A DNA stretch of 41,667 nucleotides from Deltaproteobacteria bacterium (GCA_016218805.1 JACRCW010000108.1:1-41667), one strand, 5' to 3'; positions 31,710 through 39,439 are shown, counted from the stretch's first letter. Numbers and translations: made by a program. The notes: generated from the sequence alone by a model not told the origin.

Positions 31710-32746
31710 TGGGCCAGCGCGGCGTCCAGGCCGGCATGGAACGGGAACAGATCCCAGGAGAACCGCCCGGTCCCCAGGTTCCATGACGTGGACAGGTGCC
31801 CTCCGTCCGCAAACGCGGCAAAGAAGTGCCAATGACCCACCTCGGGGACCTCGCGCGTTGACGTCGGCACGGCGCCGCACGCGGCCAGCGCGCGCTCCAC
31901 GGCGTGCCGGGCGTCCGCGGTGCGGTCCGGGCCTGCCACCAGGATCACGTCGCTGTGGGCATGCGTGTCACCCAGCGGTGCGCCCGGCACGGCGTCATCC
32001 ACCGGCGTCTCCTCGGCGGCGCGCGCTCCCTGCCGCCGGAACAGCCAGTGATCCCACCTGTGCGCGGCGGGGATCAGCCCGGGCAGCAGCACCGCGGTGT
32101 GCTCCTGCATGCACTCGGTGATGACCAGCCCGCGCGGACCGGCAGCGGCCACCACGTGGTCCCGCAGCAGCGGATGCGCCACCAGCGAAACCCGGCCGCC
32201 GTCCCTGGCGCGCGCGGCGGCCACCACCAGCTGCCGGCCCATCCACGCCGCGGTCTGCGGCGGATCCACGAACACGACGTCACACGGGTGCTCCGTCTGT
32301 GCCGCGCCGCGCGCCAGCACCGGCCCGTCACACCCGGTCATCTCCACGCGCATGCCGCGGCGCGCCGCGACGATTCCCGGCCACCCGCGTCCACCCAGCA
32401 CACCCACGCGCGCACCACGGCGCGTTCCCTGCAGCGCCTGCCGCGCGCGCAGCACCACGGACTCCGGGACGGGCGTGGTGTTGCCGTGCGGGTCATCAAA
32501 CAGCCTGAACCCGGCCATGGCGCGCCGCACCGCCGTCACCTCCGCGGCCGCGCCGTCCCACCCGCGCAGCGCCCACGCCCACGGCTTTCCCGCCTGCGCC
32601 AGCGCGCGCAACCACGCAGGGTCCACACCGCCCAGGTCAGCGCTGGCGCCGCGCTGCTCACGCACGCCCGTCCGCCCCAACCGCCGGATCTCCATCATCC
32701 CGTCGCGTGACACCACCGCGTATTGGCTGGGCCCCAGGCGTTGCAT
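31646..32746 (-). CDS. Diverged BpsA-like/AdoMet-decarboxylase-like paralogue
   Basis: 366 residues from the ATG at 32746, chosen because a -10-like TAGGGT sits 8 nt upstream. Residues 80-240 align by eye with the neighbouring BpsA-like protein (FDDPHGNTTPVPESVVLRAR, RVGVLGGRGWPG, VVFVDPPQTAAW). The GDDD motif is replaced by GGRG (118-121) while DPPQT is kept, so SAM-type binding may be altered. Residues about 260-355 look like an AdoMet-decarboxylase domain: HAHSDVILVAG, HWHFFAAFADGGHLSTSW and WDLFPF. In active enzymes the cleaved pair is ES within ESH; here it is GG, and the usual catalytic His and Cys positions read Ser and Phe. It is therefore probably not a decarboxylase. It could be a regulatory partner (prozyme-like) of the convergent paralogue. 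Confidence 0.8.
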   Translation of the reverse strand: MQRLGPSQYAVVSRDGMMEIRRLGRTGVREQRGASADLGGVDPAWLRALAQAGKPWAWALRGWDGAAAEVTAVRRAMAGFRLFDDPHGNTTPVPESVVLRARQALQGTRRGARVGVLGGRGWPGIVAARRGMRVEMTGCDGPVLARGAAQTEHPCDVVFVDPPQTAAWMGRQLVVAAARARDGGRVSLVAHPLLRDHVVAAAGPRGLVITECMQEHTAVLLPGLIPAAHRWDHWLFRRQGARAAEETPVDDAVPGAPLGDTHAHSDVILVAGPDRTADARHAVERALAACGAVPTSTREVPEVGHWHFFAAFADGGHLSTSWNLGTGRFSWDLFPFHAGLDAALAHHLLARLGAKSGTRNGGASQR

Positions 32747-32754
32747 GGTGCGGC

Positions 32755-32760
32755 ACCCTA
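32755..32760 (-). promoter_or_regulatory. -10-like element TAGGGT of the BpsA-like paralogue
   Basis: Minus-strand TAGGGT lies 8 nt before the ATG at 32746, in the 72-bp divergent gap to the Gdt1-like gene. There is no ribosome site in the 20 nt before the ATG. The spacing suits a leaderless transcript. Confidence 0.45.
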
Positions 32761-32818
32761 GCAGCCTTTCCTGGCGGGCCGCAGGCATTGCAGGATGGCG
32801 GAAACCCGAGGTGACCGC

Positions 32819-33094
32819 ATGGACTGGAAGCTGTTCGCGACGACGTTTGGGTTGGTGTTCATGGCGGAGCTGGGTGACAAGACACAGCTTGCCACGCTGG
32901 TGCTGGCGTCTGAGGGCGAGGGGAAGTGGATGGTGTTTGCCGGGTCCGCGCTGGCGCTGGTGACCACCAGCGCGCTGGCGGTGCTGGGCGGGGAGCTGGT
33001 GTCCCGGGTGGTCCCGCCGGGGGTGTTGCCCAAGGTGGCGGGGGTGCTTTTCGTGCTGCTTGGACTCTGGATGATCCTCGCCAAAGGGGATTGA
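32819..33094 (+). CDS. Gdt1/TMEM165 (UPF0016) family membrane protein, single repeat
   Basis: 91 residues from the ATG at 32819 (GAGGTG upstream; an in-frame ATG at 32795 is less likely). Three hydrophobic helices and the motif ELGDKTQLAT (17-26) identify the Gdt1 family, cation transporters for manganese or calcium. Most members carry two such repeats in about 190 residues. This one has one, so it must assemble as a dimer or with another half. No second half is encoded nearby. The stop codon overlaps the ribosome site of the uspA gene that follows. Confidence 0.9.
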   Translation: MDWKLFATTFGLVFMAELGDKTQLATLVLASEGEGKWMVFAGSALALVTTSALAVLGGELVSRVVPPGVLPKVAGVLFVLLGLWMILAKGD

Positions 33095-33105
33095 GGAGGC
33101 GGCAC

Positions 33106-33528
33106 ATGTTCCGGGAGATCGTGGTGGGCTTTGATGGTTCCGACCCGTCACGTCGGGCCTTTGAACGCGCGGTGGAGATGGCGCGTGCAGAGGGCGGGCG
33201 TGTGACGCTGGTGTACGCGTTTGACCCGGTGCCGTTCACGCCGCTGGAGGTGTACGGCGTGGCGCCGCCCACGGTGCGGTCCACGGAGATTGAGCGCGCG
33301 CACAAGATGCTGCAGCACGCGGCCGAGCGCGCGGACAACGTGAAGACGGACGTGGTGGTGGAGACCGGCTACCCGGCGGACGTCCTGGTGGAGACGGCCA
33401 AGGCGCGCAAGGCAGACCTGGTCGTCGTCGGCTCGCGCGGGATGCGGGCCATTGGGCGGTTCATGCTGGGTTCCGTGAGTGACCGGGTGGTGCACATGGC
33501 GCCGTGCGCGGTGCTGGTGGTGCACTGA
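33106..33528 (+). CDS. Universal stress protein (UspA family), ATP-binding type
   Basis: 140 residues, single Usp domain. The first strand is EIVVGFDGSDPSRRAFERAV. The C-terminal GSRGMRAIGRFMLGSVSD is the G-x2-G-x9-G-S motif of ATP-binding Usps. VVETGYPADVLVETAKARKADLVVVG is the conserved fourth strand region. Family members help survival under starvation or redox stress by mechanisms that vary. The ribosome site GAGGAGG overlaps the stop of the Gdt1-like gene, so the two are co-transcribed. A hairpin terminator lies just after the stop, but its T-tract faces the opposite gene. Confidence 0.96.
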   Translation: MFREIVVGFDGSDPSRRAFERAVEMARAEGGRVTLVYAFDPVPFTPLEVYGVAPPTVRSTEIERAHKMLQHAAERADNVKTDVVVETGYPADVLVETAKARKADLVVVGSRGMRAIGRFMLGSVSDRVVHMAPCAVLVVH

Positions 33529-33536
33529 GGCAGCTG

Positions 33537-33580
33537 AAAAACCGCGGTGCCCTCCTCCGCGGGAAGCGGACAAGGGCACC
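33537..33580 (-). terminator. Intrinsic terminator of the NtrC-type regulator gene
   Basis: GGTGCCCT (33546-33553) pairs with AGGGCACC (33573-33580). Inside, TCCGC (33556-33560) pairs with GCGGA (33566-33570) around a 5-nt loop. On the minus strand the stem is followed after 4 nt by TTTTT (33541-33537). It sits between convergent genes and may also slow transcription from the uspA side. Confidence 0.7.
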
Positions 33581-33602
33581 GGGGTGAACCGTGCGGACGT
33601 TC

Positions 33603-35039
33603 TCAGGCCTGCGGTGCGGCTTTGCCCGCCTCCACCGGCACACCTTCCTCGTCGTGGCGGTGCGTGCGCGGACGCAGGCCGTTGCGCGGGTCGTTGTACT
33701 CGTGGAGCTTGTACTGGATCTTGCGCGCGCTGATGCCCAGGATGGCCGCCGCCTTGGACGTGCTGCCGCCGGTGTGCTCCAGCGTGCGGAGGATGGCGTA
33801 CTTCTCCAGCTCCGCCAGCGTGGAGCCGGGGATGGGCGGCATGCCGTTGTTGGGCATGGACGGCGAAGACACGGTCGGCGTGAGGTCCTGCGGCCGGATG
33901 ACCTCCTGCCGGCAGATGACCACCGCGCGCTCCACCGCGTTCTCCAGCTCGCGCACGTTGCCGGGCCAGCTGTAGCGGACCAGCGCCTCCAGCGCGTCGT
34001 CAGAGAAGCCCTTGACGGCCTTGCCGTTCTCCTTGGAGTACTTGTTGAGGAAGTGCATGGCCAGAAGCGGGATGTCCGTGCGGCGCTTGCGCAGTGGCGG
34101 GACCTCCAGGCTGACCACGTTGAGGCGGTAGTACAGGTCCTCGCGGAACTTCCCGTCCTTCACCAGCTTGGCCAGGTCGCGGTGGGTGGCCGCAATGACG
34201 CGCACGTCCACCTCAATGGTCTGGTTGCCGCCCACGCGCTCAAAGGTGTGCTCCTGCAGGAACCGCAGCAGCTTGACCTGGATGGCGGGGCTGATCTCGC
34301 CAATCTCGTCCAGGAACAGCGTGCCGCCGTGCGCCTGCTGGAAGCGCCCGTCCCGCCGGGACACCGCGCCGGTGAACGCACCGCGCTCGTGACCGAACAG
34401 TTCGCTCTCCAGCAGCGTCTCCGCCAGCGCCGCGCAGTGCAGCTTCACAAACGGCCCGTGTGACCGCGGGCTGTGCTGGTGGATGGCTGCGGCAATGAGC
34501 TCCTTGCCCGTGCCGCTCTCGCCGGTGATGAGCAGGGAGGCGCGCGAGGGCGACACCTGCAGCACCGTGTTGAACAGCTCCTGCATGATGGGGCTGCGGC
34601 CCACCATGTTCTCAATGCCGTGGCGCTCGGCCAGCCGCTCGCGCAACTGCCCGGCTTCCAGGCGCAGGCGCCGGCGCTCCAGCACGCGGTCCAGGACCAG
34701 CAGCAGCTCGTCCATGTTGATGGGCTTGGTCAGGTAGTCCGCCGCGCCCTGCCGCATGGCCTCCACCGCGGTCTCCACCGTGCCGTACGCCGTCATGACC
34801 ACCACCTGGCGCTCCGGGTCCTGCTCGCGGGCCTTCTTCATGAGCTCAATGCCGTCCATCCCCGGCATCTTGAGATCCGTCAGGACCAGGTCCGGGGCGA
34901 ACTCCGCCAGCTTGGGCAGCGCTTTGAACCCGTCCGCAGCCAGCTCGATGCTGAAGCCTTCCTCGCGCAGCAGTTCCGCCAGTGCGCCGCGCGCGTTCGC
35001 TTCATCGTCCACCACCAGGATCCGTCCGCGAGTGCCCAT
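33603..35039 (-). CDS. NtrC-family sigma-54-dependent response regulator
   Basis: 478 residues. The receiver domain (6-118) has DD near residues 11-12, phosphoacceptor Asp55 in [12 protein letters not shown], and Lys in LTKPIN. The sigma-54 AAA+ domain spans about 145-380 with Walker A GESGTGKE (173-180), GAFTGA (220-225) and [10 protein letters not shown]. The Fis-type helix-turn-helix is near the end ([20 protein letters not shown]), followed by a 27-residue basic tail. It activates sigma-54 promoters when phosphorylated. No partner kinase is adjacent, so it is an orphan unless the hybrid kinase at 4371 acts on it. A good sigma-54 promoter at 35073-35088 and ribosome site AAGGAGT precede it, suggesting autoactivation. 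Confidence 0.96.
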   Translation of the reverse strand: MGTRGRILVVDDEANARGALAELLREEGFSIELAADGFKALPKLAEFAPDLVLTDLKMPGMDGIELMKKAREQDPERQVVVMTAYGTVETAVEAMRQGAADYLTKPINMDELLLVLDRVLERRRLRLEAGQLRERLAERHGIENMVGRSPIMQELFNTVLQVSPSRASLLITGESGTGKELIAAAIHQHSPRSHGPFVKLHCAALAETLLESELFGHERGAFTGAVSRRDGRFQQAHGGTLFLDEIGEISPAIQVKLLRFLQEHTFERVGGNQTIEVDVRVIAATHRDLAKLVKDGKFREDLYYRLNVVSLEVPPLRKRRTDIPLLAMHFLNKYSKENGKAVKGFSDDALEALVRYSWPGNVRELENAVERAVVICRQEVIRPQDLTPTVSSPSMPNNGMPPIPGSTLAELEKYAILRTLEHTGGSTSKAAAILGISARKIQYKLHEYNDPRNGLRPRTHRHDEEGVPVEAGKAAPQA

Positions 35040-35072
35040 GTCTGACTCCTTTGAAAACCTTGCGCCGCTCTG

Positions 35073-35088
35073 AGCCAGTCCTGTGCCA
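35073..35088 (-). promoter_or_regulatory. Sigma-54 (-24/-12) promoter of the NtrC-type gene
   Basis: The minus strand reads TGGCACAGGACTGGCT, matching the consensus TGGCAC-N5-TTGCW except for one base (T to G before GC), with the correct GG-to-GC spacing. The predicted start point near 35062 gives a leader of about 23 nt that contains the AAGGAGT ribosome site (35045-35051) before the ATG at 35039. Confidence 0.65.
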
Positions 35089-35290
35089 CCGCCTGGTGCG
35101 GTGCATCATTCACGGCTTAACACTTCATGAATACGCGTCTTTTTCGCATGGCCCGGCTTGCGTCTGCGGCGTGGATTGGACGCAATATTTTCACAATGAC
35201 CCGCTACAGCGCAATGCTTTCCACGGCGCAAGCGTTTTTCGTGGGAATGCGGTGGCCAGGGGCTTGCTGCACCAACTTCTGAGGCAGGCC

Positions 35291-36082
35291 ATGTGGTTCC
35301 GGCATTGGTTGGTGCAACCGGGACGCGAGCGCCCAATGTGGTTGGGCCTGGCGGGAGCGCTGCTTTCTGCGGGTTCACCCCTGGGCGTGGCCCTGCTGCT
35401 GGAATGGCCGGCCCTGGCCGGGGATGCGAAATTGTTGCGTTGGATGCTGGTGGGCTACGTGGCGGTGGGGACAGCCATTGCGTTTGCGCTGGCGGGCTAC
35501 TGGGCCGGGCGCCTGCTGGATGAGCTGGTGGCCGCGCGTGAAGCGCTGGCCCAGGAGGCCGCGGAGGACCCGCTGACGGGCCTGCCCAACCGGCGCGAGT
35601 TTGAACGCGTGCTGCGCGCCCAGCTGGCACAGGCGGCCCGGACGCAGCAGCCCGTGGGGCTCATCATGGTGGACGTGGACCGGTTCAAGGACGTGAATGA
35701 CCAGCACGGGCACCCCGCAGGGGACCAGGTGCTGCGCTCCATTGCGTCCCTGGTGCGGGCCGCCTGCCGTGCCGGGGACACGCCCGCGCGGGTGGGCGGC
35801 GAGGAGTTTGCCGTGCTGGCGCCAGGCCTGGCCACCCAGGACGTGGCGCGCGTGGCCGAACGCCTGCGCTGCGCGGTGAAGGCCGCCGTGACCCACCACG
35901 CGGAGCGGGACATCACCGTGACCGTGTCGGCGGGCGTGGCCAGCTCGGATGCGCTGGCTGCTCCCACCAGCGCGGCGCTTGTCGCCGCGGCGGACGAACA
36001 GTTGTACAGGGCCAAGCGCGCGGGCCGGAACCTGGTCTGCGTGCCGGGCTGGGAAGCCGGGACCCTGCTGCAGGGAGACTGA
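35291..36082 (+). CDS. Membrane-anchored GGDEF diguanylate cyclase
   Basis: 263 residues from the ATG at 35291 (GAGGCAGG upstream). Two hydrophobic helices (about 17-39 and 50-72) anchor the protein, followed by a short coiled coil and a GGDEF domain (about 90-255) that makes cyclic di-GMP from two GTP. DPLTGLPNRREF opens the domain. The active loop is GGEEF (169-173). An inhibitory site RAGD (160-163) lies exactly five residues before it, so feedback inhibition by product is likely. There is no other sensory domain. It is divergent from the NtrC-type gene; the 250-bp gap is less GC-rich than the rest. The phosphofructokinase gene starts 3 nt after its stop. Confidence 0.95.
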   Translation: MWFRHWLVQPGRERPMWLGLAGALLSAGSPLGVALLLEWPALAGDAKLLRWMLVGYVAVGTAIAFALAGYWAGRLLDELVAAREALAQEAAEDPLTGLPNRREFERVLRAQLAQAARTQQPVGLIMVDVDRFKDVNDQHGHPAGDQVLRSIASLVRAACRAGDTPARVGGEEFAVLAPGLATQDVARVAERLRCAVKAAVTHHAERDITVTVSAGVASSDALAAPTSAALVAAADEQLYRAKRAGRNLVCVPGWEAGTLLQGD

Positions 36083-36085
36083 ACC

Positions 36086-37198
36086 ATGACACCGCCGGTC
36101 AAGCGCATTGGGATCCTGTGCGGGGGCGGGGATTGCCCCGGACTCAACGCGGTCATCCGCGCCGTGGTGCACCACGCCGTGCGCAACTACGGCATGAGTG
36201 TGGTGGGCGTGGAGGGCAGCTTCCAGGGCCTCATGCATGACCCGCCCAACGTGCGCGAACTCAACCTGGGCGCGGTCAGCGGCATCCTTGCCCGCGGCGG
36301 CACCATCCTGGGGACCACCAACCGCGGCAACCCCTTCAGCTTCCCCGTCAAGGGGCCGGACGGCGCGGTCACCACCACGGACCGCTCGGCGGAGATTGCC
36401 ATCCGCGCGCGCCAGCTGGGCCTCCAGGGCCTGCTGGTGCTGGGCGGCGAAGGCACGCTCGCGCTGGGGTGGCGCCTGATGCAGGAGCGCCAGGTCCCCA
36501 TCATTGGCGTGCCCAAGACCATTGACCTGGACCTGTCCGCCACCTCCGCCACATTTGGCTTTGTGTCCGCCCTGGAGGTGGCCACCGACGCGGTGGACCG
36601 CCTGCATTCCACCGCGGAGAGCCATGACCGGGTGCTGGTGCTGGAGGTGATGGGCCGTGACGCGGGCCACATTGCCCTGTGCAGCGGGCTGGCCGGCGGT
36701 GCCGACGTGATCCTGCTGCCGGAGATCCCCTTTGACCTGGACGCGGTGACCCGCAAGATCGAACAGCGCCGTGCGCTGGGGCGCCGCTTCTCCATCATCG
36801 TGGTGGCGGAGGGCGCGCGTGAACACGGCGCGGGGCAGCGCGTGCTGGCCGGCACCGAACCGGGCAAGGACAAGGTGCGCCTGGGCGGGATGGGCAACTG
36901 GGTGGCCGGCCAGCTGCAGGAGCGCACGGGCGTGGAGGCGCGCGCCGTGGTGTTGGGGCACCTGCAGCGCGGCGGCAGCCCTGCCCCGCTGGACCGCGTG
37001 CTGGCCAGCGCGCTGGGCGTCCACGCCGTGGACATGGCCGCGCGCGGGCTGTGGGGCCGCATGGCCGCGCTGCGCTACCCGGACATTGTGGACGTACCGC
37101 TGCCTGAAGCGTTGGGGACCTACCACGTGGTGGACGTCCACGGCGCGCTGTGCCGCACCGCGCGCAGCCTGGGCATCTGCTTGGGCGAACCGGAGTAG
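36086..37198 (+). CDS. pfkA: 6-phosphofructokinase
   Basis: 370 residues. PFK phosphorylates fructose 6-phosphate in glycolysis. GILCGGGDCPGLNAVIR is the nucleotide-binding start, GGEGT (120-124) the phosphate-donor loop, PKTIDLDL (143-150) the catalytic loop with Asp147, and MGRDAGH (189-195) the substrate site. The residue equivalent to E. coli Gly104 is Gly123 while the equivalent of Gly124 is Lys144. This mix is seen in ATP-using actinobacterial enzymes as well as mixed types, so ATP is more likely than pyrophosphate, though not certain. The usual TIDND is TIDLD here. It is probably co-transcribed with the GGDEF gene (3-nt gap). Confidence 0.94.
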   Translation: MTPPVKRIGILCGGGDCPGLNAVIRAVVHHAVRNYGMSVVGVEGSFQGLMHDPPNVRELNLGAVSGILARGGTILGTTNRGNPFSFPVKGPDGAVTTTDRSAEIAIRARQLGLQGLLVLGGEGTLALGWRLMQERQVPIIGVPKTIDLDLSATSATFGFVSALEVATDAVDRLHSTAESHDRVLVLEVMGRDAGHIALCSGLAGGADVILLPEIPFDLDAVTRKIEQRRALGRRFSIIVVAEGAREHGAGQRVLAGTEPGKDKVRLGGMGNWVAGQLQERTGVEARAVVLGHLQRGGSPAPLDRVLASALGVHAVDMAARGLWGRMAALRYPDIVDVPLPEALGTYHVVDVHGALCRTARSLGICLGEPE

Positions 37199-37338
37199 CC
37201 CACCGCGATCCGCGGCAGGTTTGCGCGTGGGACTCTGCCCGCCGCACGCGCTGCGCTGCTGCGGGGCGTTCTCCTTGTCCCACCGTCGTGGACGGGCTGG
37301 CAGCCGGCTTGCACAACGCGTCGTCCAAGGAGTTCGCC

Positions 37339-37764
37339 ATGACGCGCCAGGGAATGCACGTGTCAGCCGTGATGACGCGGGGAGCGCACACCATCAGCCG
37401 CGACCAGAGCCTGGAGTCTGCGCATCACGTGATGGACAAGTTCCACGTGCGCCACCTCCCCGTCATGGATCACGGCAAGGTGGCGGGCATGGTCTCCGAG
37501 CACGACCTGTACCTGCTGGAAACGCTGCGGGAGACCAACGCGTTTGACGTGCGGGTGGAAAACGCCATGAGCGCGGACCCCTACACGGTGTCCCCCAATG
37601 ACCCGCTGTATGAGGTCTGTGACGAGATGGCGCGCAACCGCTACGGCGCCGCCATTGTGGTGGAGCACGGGCGCGTGGTGGGGATCTTCACGGCGGTGGA
37701 TGCGCTGCGCGTACTGTCAGACATGCTGCGCGAGCCCACGCCTGACCCCGCCACCCGTCAGTAG
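37339..37764 (+). CDS. CBS-domain-pair protein
   Basis: 141 residues made of two CBS motifs and little else. The first has VSAVMTRGAHTISRDQSLESA and FHVRHLPVMDHGKVAGMVSEHD. The second has VENAMSADPYTVSPNDPLYEV and YGAAIVVEHGRVVGIFTAVDAL. Free CBS pairs form dimers that bind adenosine nucleotides or SAM and regulate partner proteins. No partner is obvious here. The ribosome site AAGGAG lies 6 nt before the ATG. The last 7 bp overlap the end of a small membrane protein gene on the other strand. Confidence 0.95.
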   Translation: MTRQGMHVSAVMTRGAHTISRDQSLESAHHVMDKFHVRHLPVMDHGKVAGMVSEHDLYLLETLRETNAFDVRVENAMSADPYTVSPNDPLYEVCDEMARNRYGAAIVVEHGRVVGIFTAVDALRVLSDMLREPTPDPATRQ

Positions 37765-37895
37765 CGGCCCAGCCCCGTCTCGGCGATGAGCGAGATGATG
37801 GTGAACGCCACCGCCAGGGTTGCCACGGCAACGACGACGAGCCTGCTGGCCGTCCATGCGTCATTGCCGTCCACGTTGATCTTGCCGTCCGTCAT
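37758..37895 (-). CDS. 45-residue single-pass membrane protein
   Basis: Supported by a perfect ribosome site (GGAGGA on the minus strand, 37902-37907, 6 nt before the ATG). The product MTDGKINVDGNDAWTASRLV continues into a hydrophobic helix (about 17-38, VVVAVATLAVAFTIISLIA) and ends ETGLGRY. The polar N-terminus and single helix suggest a small inner-membrane peptide, perhaps an accessory subunit of a larger complex. It lies downstream of the RmlD-like gene on the same strand (47-bp gap) and converges with the CBS gene. The family is not recognised. Confidence 0.75.
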   Translation of the reverse strand: MTDGKINVDGNDAWTASRLVVVAVATLAVAFTIISLIAETGLGRY

Positions 37896-37942
37896 GGTGC
37901 TTCCTCCGGGGCGGCCGCTGTGACACGGCCCCAACGGGCGGG

Positions 37943-38830
37943 TCAACGCCGCGCCAGCACAGCGTCCAGTGCGCGCGGCCGGGGCAGCGCGGGCAGCAGC
38001 GCGCGCAAGCGGTCCGTGCGCAGCACGGGCGCGGGCGCACGCGGCGGCACCAGCCCCGGCACATCCGCCATCCGCACCGCTTCCAGCAGGGACAGGTCCA
38101 GGCCGCGCGCCCGGGCAATCCGCACACCCAGGTCGTACCGTGACACCGCCGCCGGCCCGGCAACATGGAGCAGGCCGCGGTACGCGTGCCCGCACAGCGC
38201 CAGCAACACCGCCGCCAGGTCGTCGGCCGCCAGCGGGGTGCGCAGCTCGTCCACAAACAGCCGCGCGCGGCCACCGGCGCGCAGCGTGCGCTCCATTGCT
38301 TCGTCCACACCCCGGTCACCCCGGGCGGACCGCCCCAGCAGCAGGGACGTGCGCACCACCACGTGGTCGGCGTGCGCCGCCGCCACGGCCGCCTCGCTGG
38401 CCGCCTTGCTGCGCCCGTACGCGCTTGCCGCGGTGGGCACGTCCTCCTCGCCGTATGGCCCGGACTGCCCGTCAAAGACCAGGTCCGTGGTCAGGTGGAT
38501 GATCCTTGCCTCCGCCCGCGCGCACGCCGCGGCCATCTCCCCGGCCGCCGCCGCGTTCACGCGGAACGCCCGCGCGGGGTCCGCCTCCGCCTCCGCGGGT
38601 GACGTCATGGCCGCGGTGTGGATGACGGCATCCGGGCGCACGCGCTCCACCAGCGCCCCCGCCGCACCCGGCTCCGCCAGGTCCAGCGCCGCCCAGGCCA
38701 CGCCGTCAGCCGGGGACCTGCCGGGCACCCGGCGGCAGCTGGCCGTGACGTCCCAGCCACGCCCTCGCGCGCCCTCCACCACCGCCCCGCCCAGCAGCCC
38801 CGTTCCACCGGTGACCAGCAGTCTCGTCAC
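37943..38830 (-). CDS. RmlD-like NAD(P)-dependent sugar-nucleotide reductase (SDR)
   Basis: 295 residues from the GTG at 38830, chosen because GGAGG lies 7 nt upstream; a TTG at 38851 is also open. The Rossmann start is RLLVTGGTGLLGGAVVEGAR (GxxGxxG). HTAAMTSPAEAEADP, then STDLVFDG-type TTDLVFDG and the catalytic YGRSK (Tyr-x3-Lys) place it in the extended SDR group of dTDP-4-dehydrorhamnose reductase. Such enzymes make dTDP-rhamnose for surface polysaccharides, but rmlA, rmlB and rmlC are absent here, so another substrate or a MAT2B-like role is possible. Confidence 0.88.
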   Translation of the reverse strand: MTRLLVTGGTGLLGGAVVEGARGRGWDVTASCRRVPGRSPADGVAWAALDLAEPGAAGALVERVRPDAVIHTAAMTSPAEAEADPARAFRVNAAAAGEMAAACARAEARIIHLTTDLVFDGQSGPYGEEDVPTAASAYGRSKAASEAAVAAAHADHVVVRTSLLLGRSARGDRGVDEAMERTLRAGGRARLFVDELRTPLAADDLAAVLLALCGHAYRGLLHVAGPAAVSRYDLGVRIARARGLDLSLLEAVRMADVPGLVPPRAPAPVLRTDRLRALLPALPRPRALDAVLARR

Positions 38831-38880
38831 GCACAACCTCCGCGCTGACAACAGCGCGCCAACCGTTACACCCGCCGGGC

Positions 38881-39189
38881 ATGCCCGCGCGCGCCCCGCT
38901 GCTCCTTCTGCTTGGGATGTCCCCCCTGCTGGCAGCCTGCCCGCCGCCGCCCTTGCCGGTGGCCGCGCGGCCGGCAGGCGCGGTGGACCTGTGCGTGGCC
39001 TCCGTCCCCGCGGGCGCGTCCGTCACGGCGGATGGGACGCCGCGCGGAACCGCACCGCTGTGTGTGGGCGTACTGCCCGGACCCCACCGCGTGCGCCTGT
39101 CCAAGGCGGGTTACTTTGACTTGGAGGCCCGCGTGGAGGTGTCCCCAACCGGGGGCGAATTCAGCGGGAACCTGGTGGCGTCGCACTGA
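38881..39189 (+). CDS. PEGA-domain lipoprotein
   Basis: 102 residues. The signal MPARAPLLLLLGMSPLLAAC has a lipobox Cys20. The rest is one PEGA domain: VASVPAGASVTADGTPRGTA, then LPGPHRVRLSKAGYFDLEARVEV, a small beta module found on surface proteins. It may bind other envelope proteins or cell wall. There is no ribosome site; CTGACA (38845-38850) and TACACC (38867-38872), 16 bp apart and ending 8 nt before the ATG, could be a leaderless-type promoter. The 3' end overlaps the next minus-strand gene by 29 bp. Confidence 0.85.
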   Translation: MPARAPLLLLLGMSPLLAACPPPPLPVAARPAGAVDLCVASVPAGASVTADGTPRGTAPLCVGVLPGPHRVRLSKAGYFDLEARVEVSPTGGEFSGNLVASH

Positions 39190-39439
39190 GGTCGGCTTCG
39201 CCAGGCGGTGGGACAGCCTGCCGCGCAGCCTGGGTGGCGGCGCGGGTCACGGCGTCGGAGAGTTCGCGGACGCGGCGGCGCGGATTGAGCAGGCGCAGCG
39301 CCATCCCGGCCGCGGCGCCCAGCAGGACCAGGCAGAACAGCAGCCCGGCCACCAGCTCGGCCAGCCCGGGCCATTCCCACCCGCGCGGGCGTGTCTCGCG
39401 CGGGGGGTCTTCGTCGGGTTGCCAGGGGGCGCGGCGCAT
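39161..39439 (-). CDS. Small single-pass membrane protein, unknown
   Basis: 92 residues with one clear helix (about 26-48, LAELVAGLLFCLVLLGAAAGM) followed by RLLNPRRRVRELSD. This places the C-terminus in the cytoplasm by the positive-inside rule. The N-terminus is Pro/Arg/Glu rich and contains several Trp. There is no convincing ribosome site and its 3' end runs 29 bp into the PEGA gene on the other strand, so the call is weaker than its neighbours. The helix and the long frame are the support. The family is not recognised. Confidence 0.5.
   Translation of the reverse strand: MRRAPWQPDEDPPRETRPRGWEWPGLAELVAGLLFCLVLLGAAAGMALRLLNPRRRVRELSDAVTRAATQAARQAVPPPGEADLSATPPGSR

Noticed and set aside
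35149..35162. Sigma-54-like TGGCCCGGCTTGC upstream of the GGDEF gene
   Set aside because: Spacing between GG and GC is 2 bp too short for a -24/-12 promoter.
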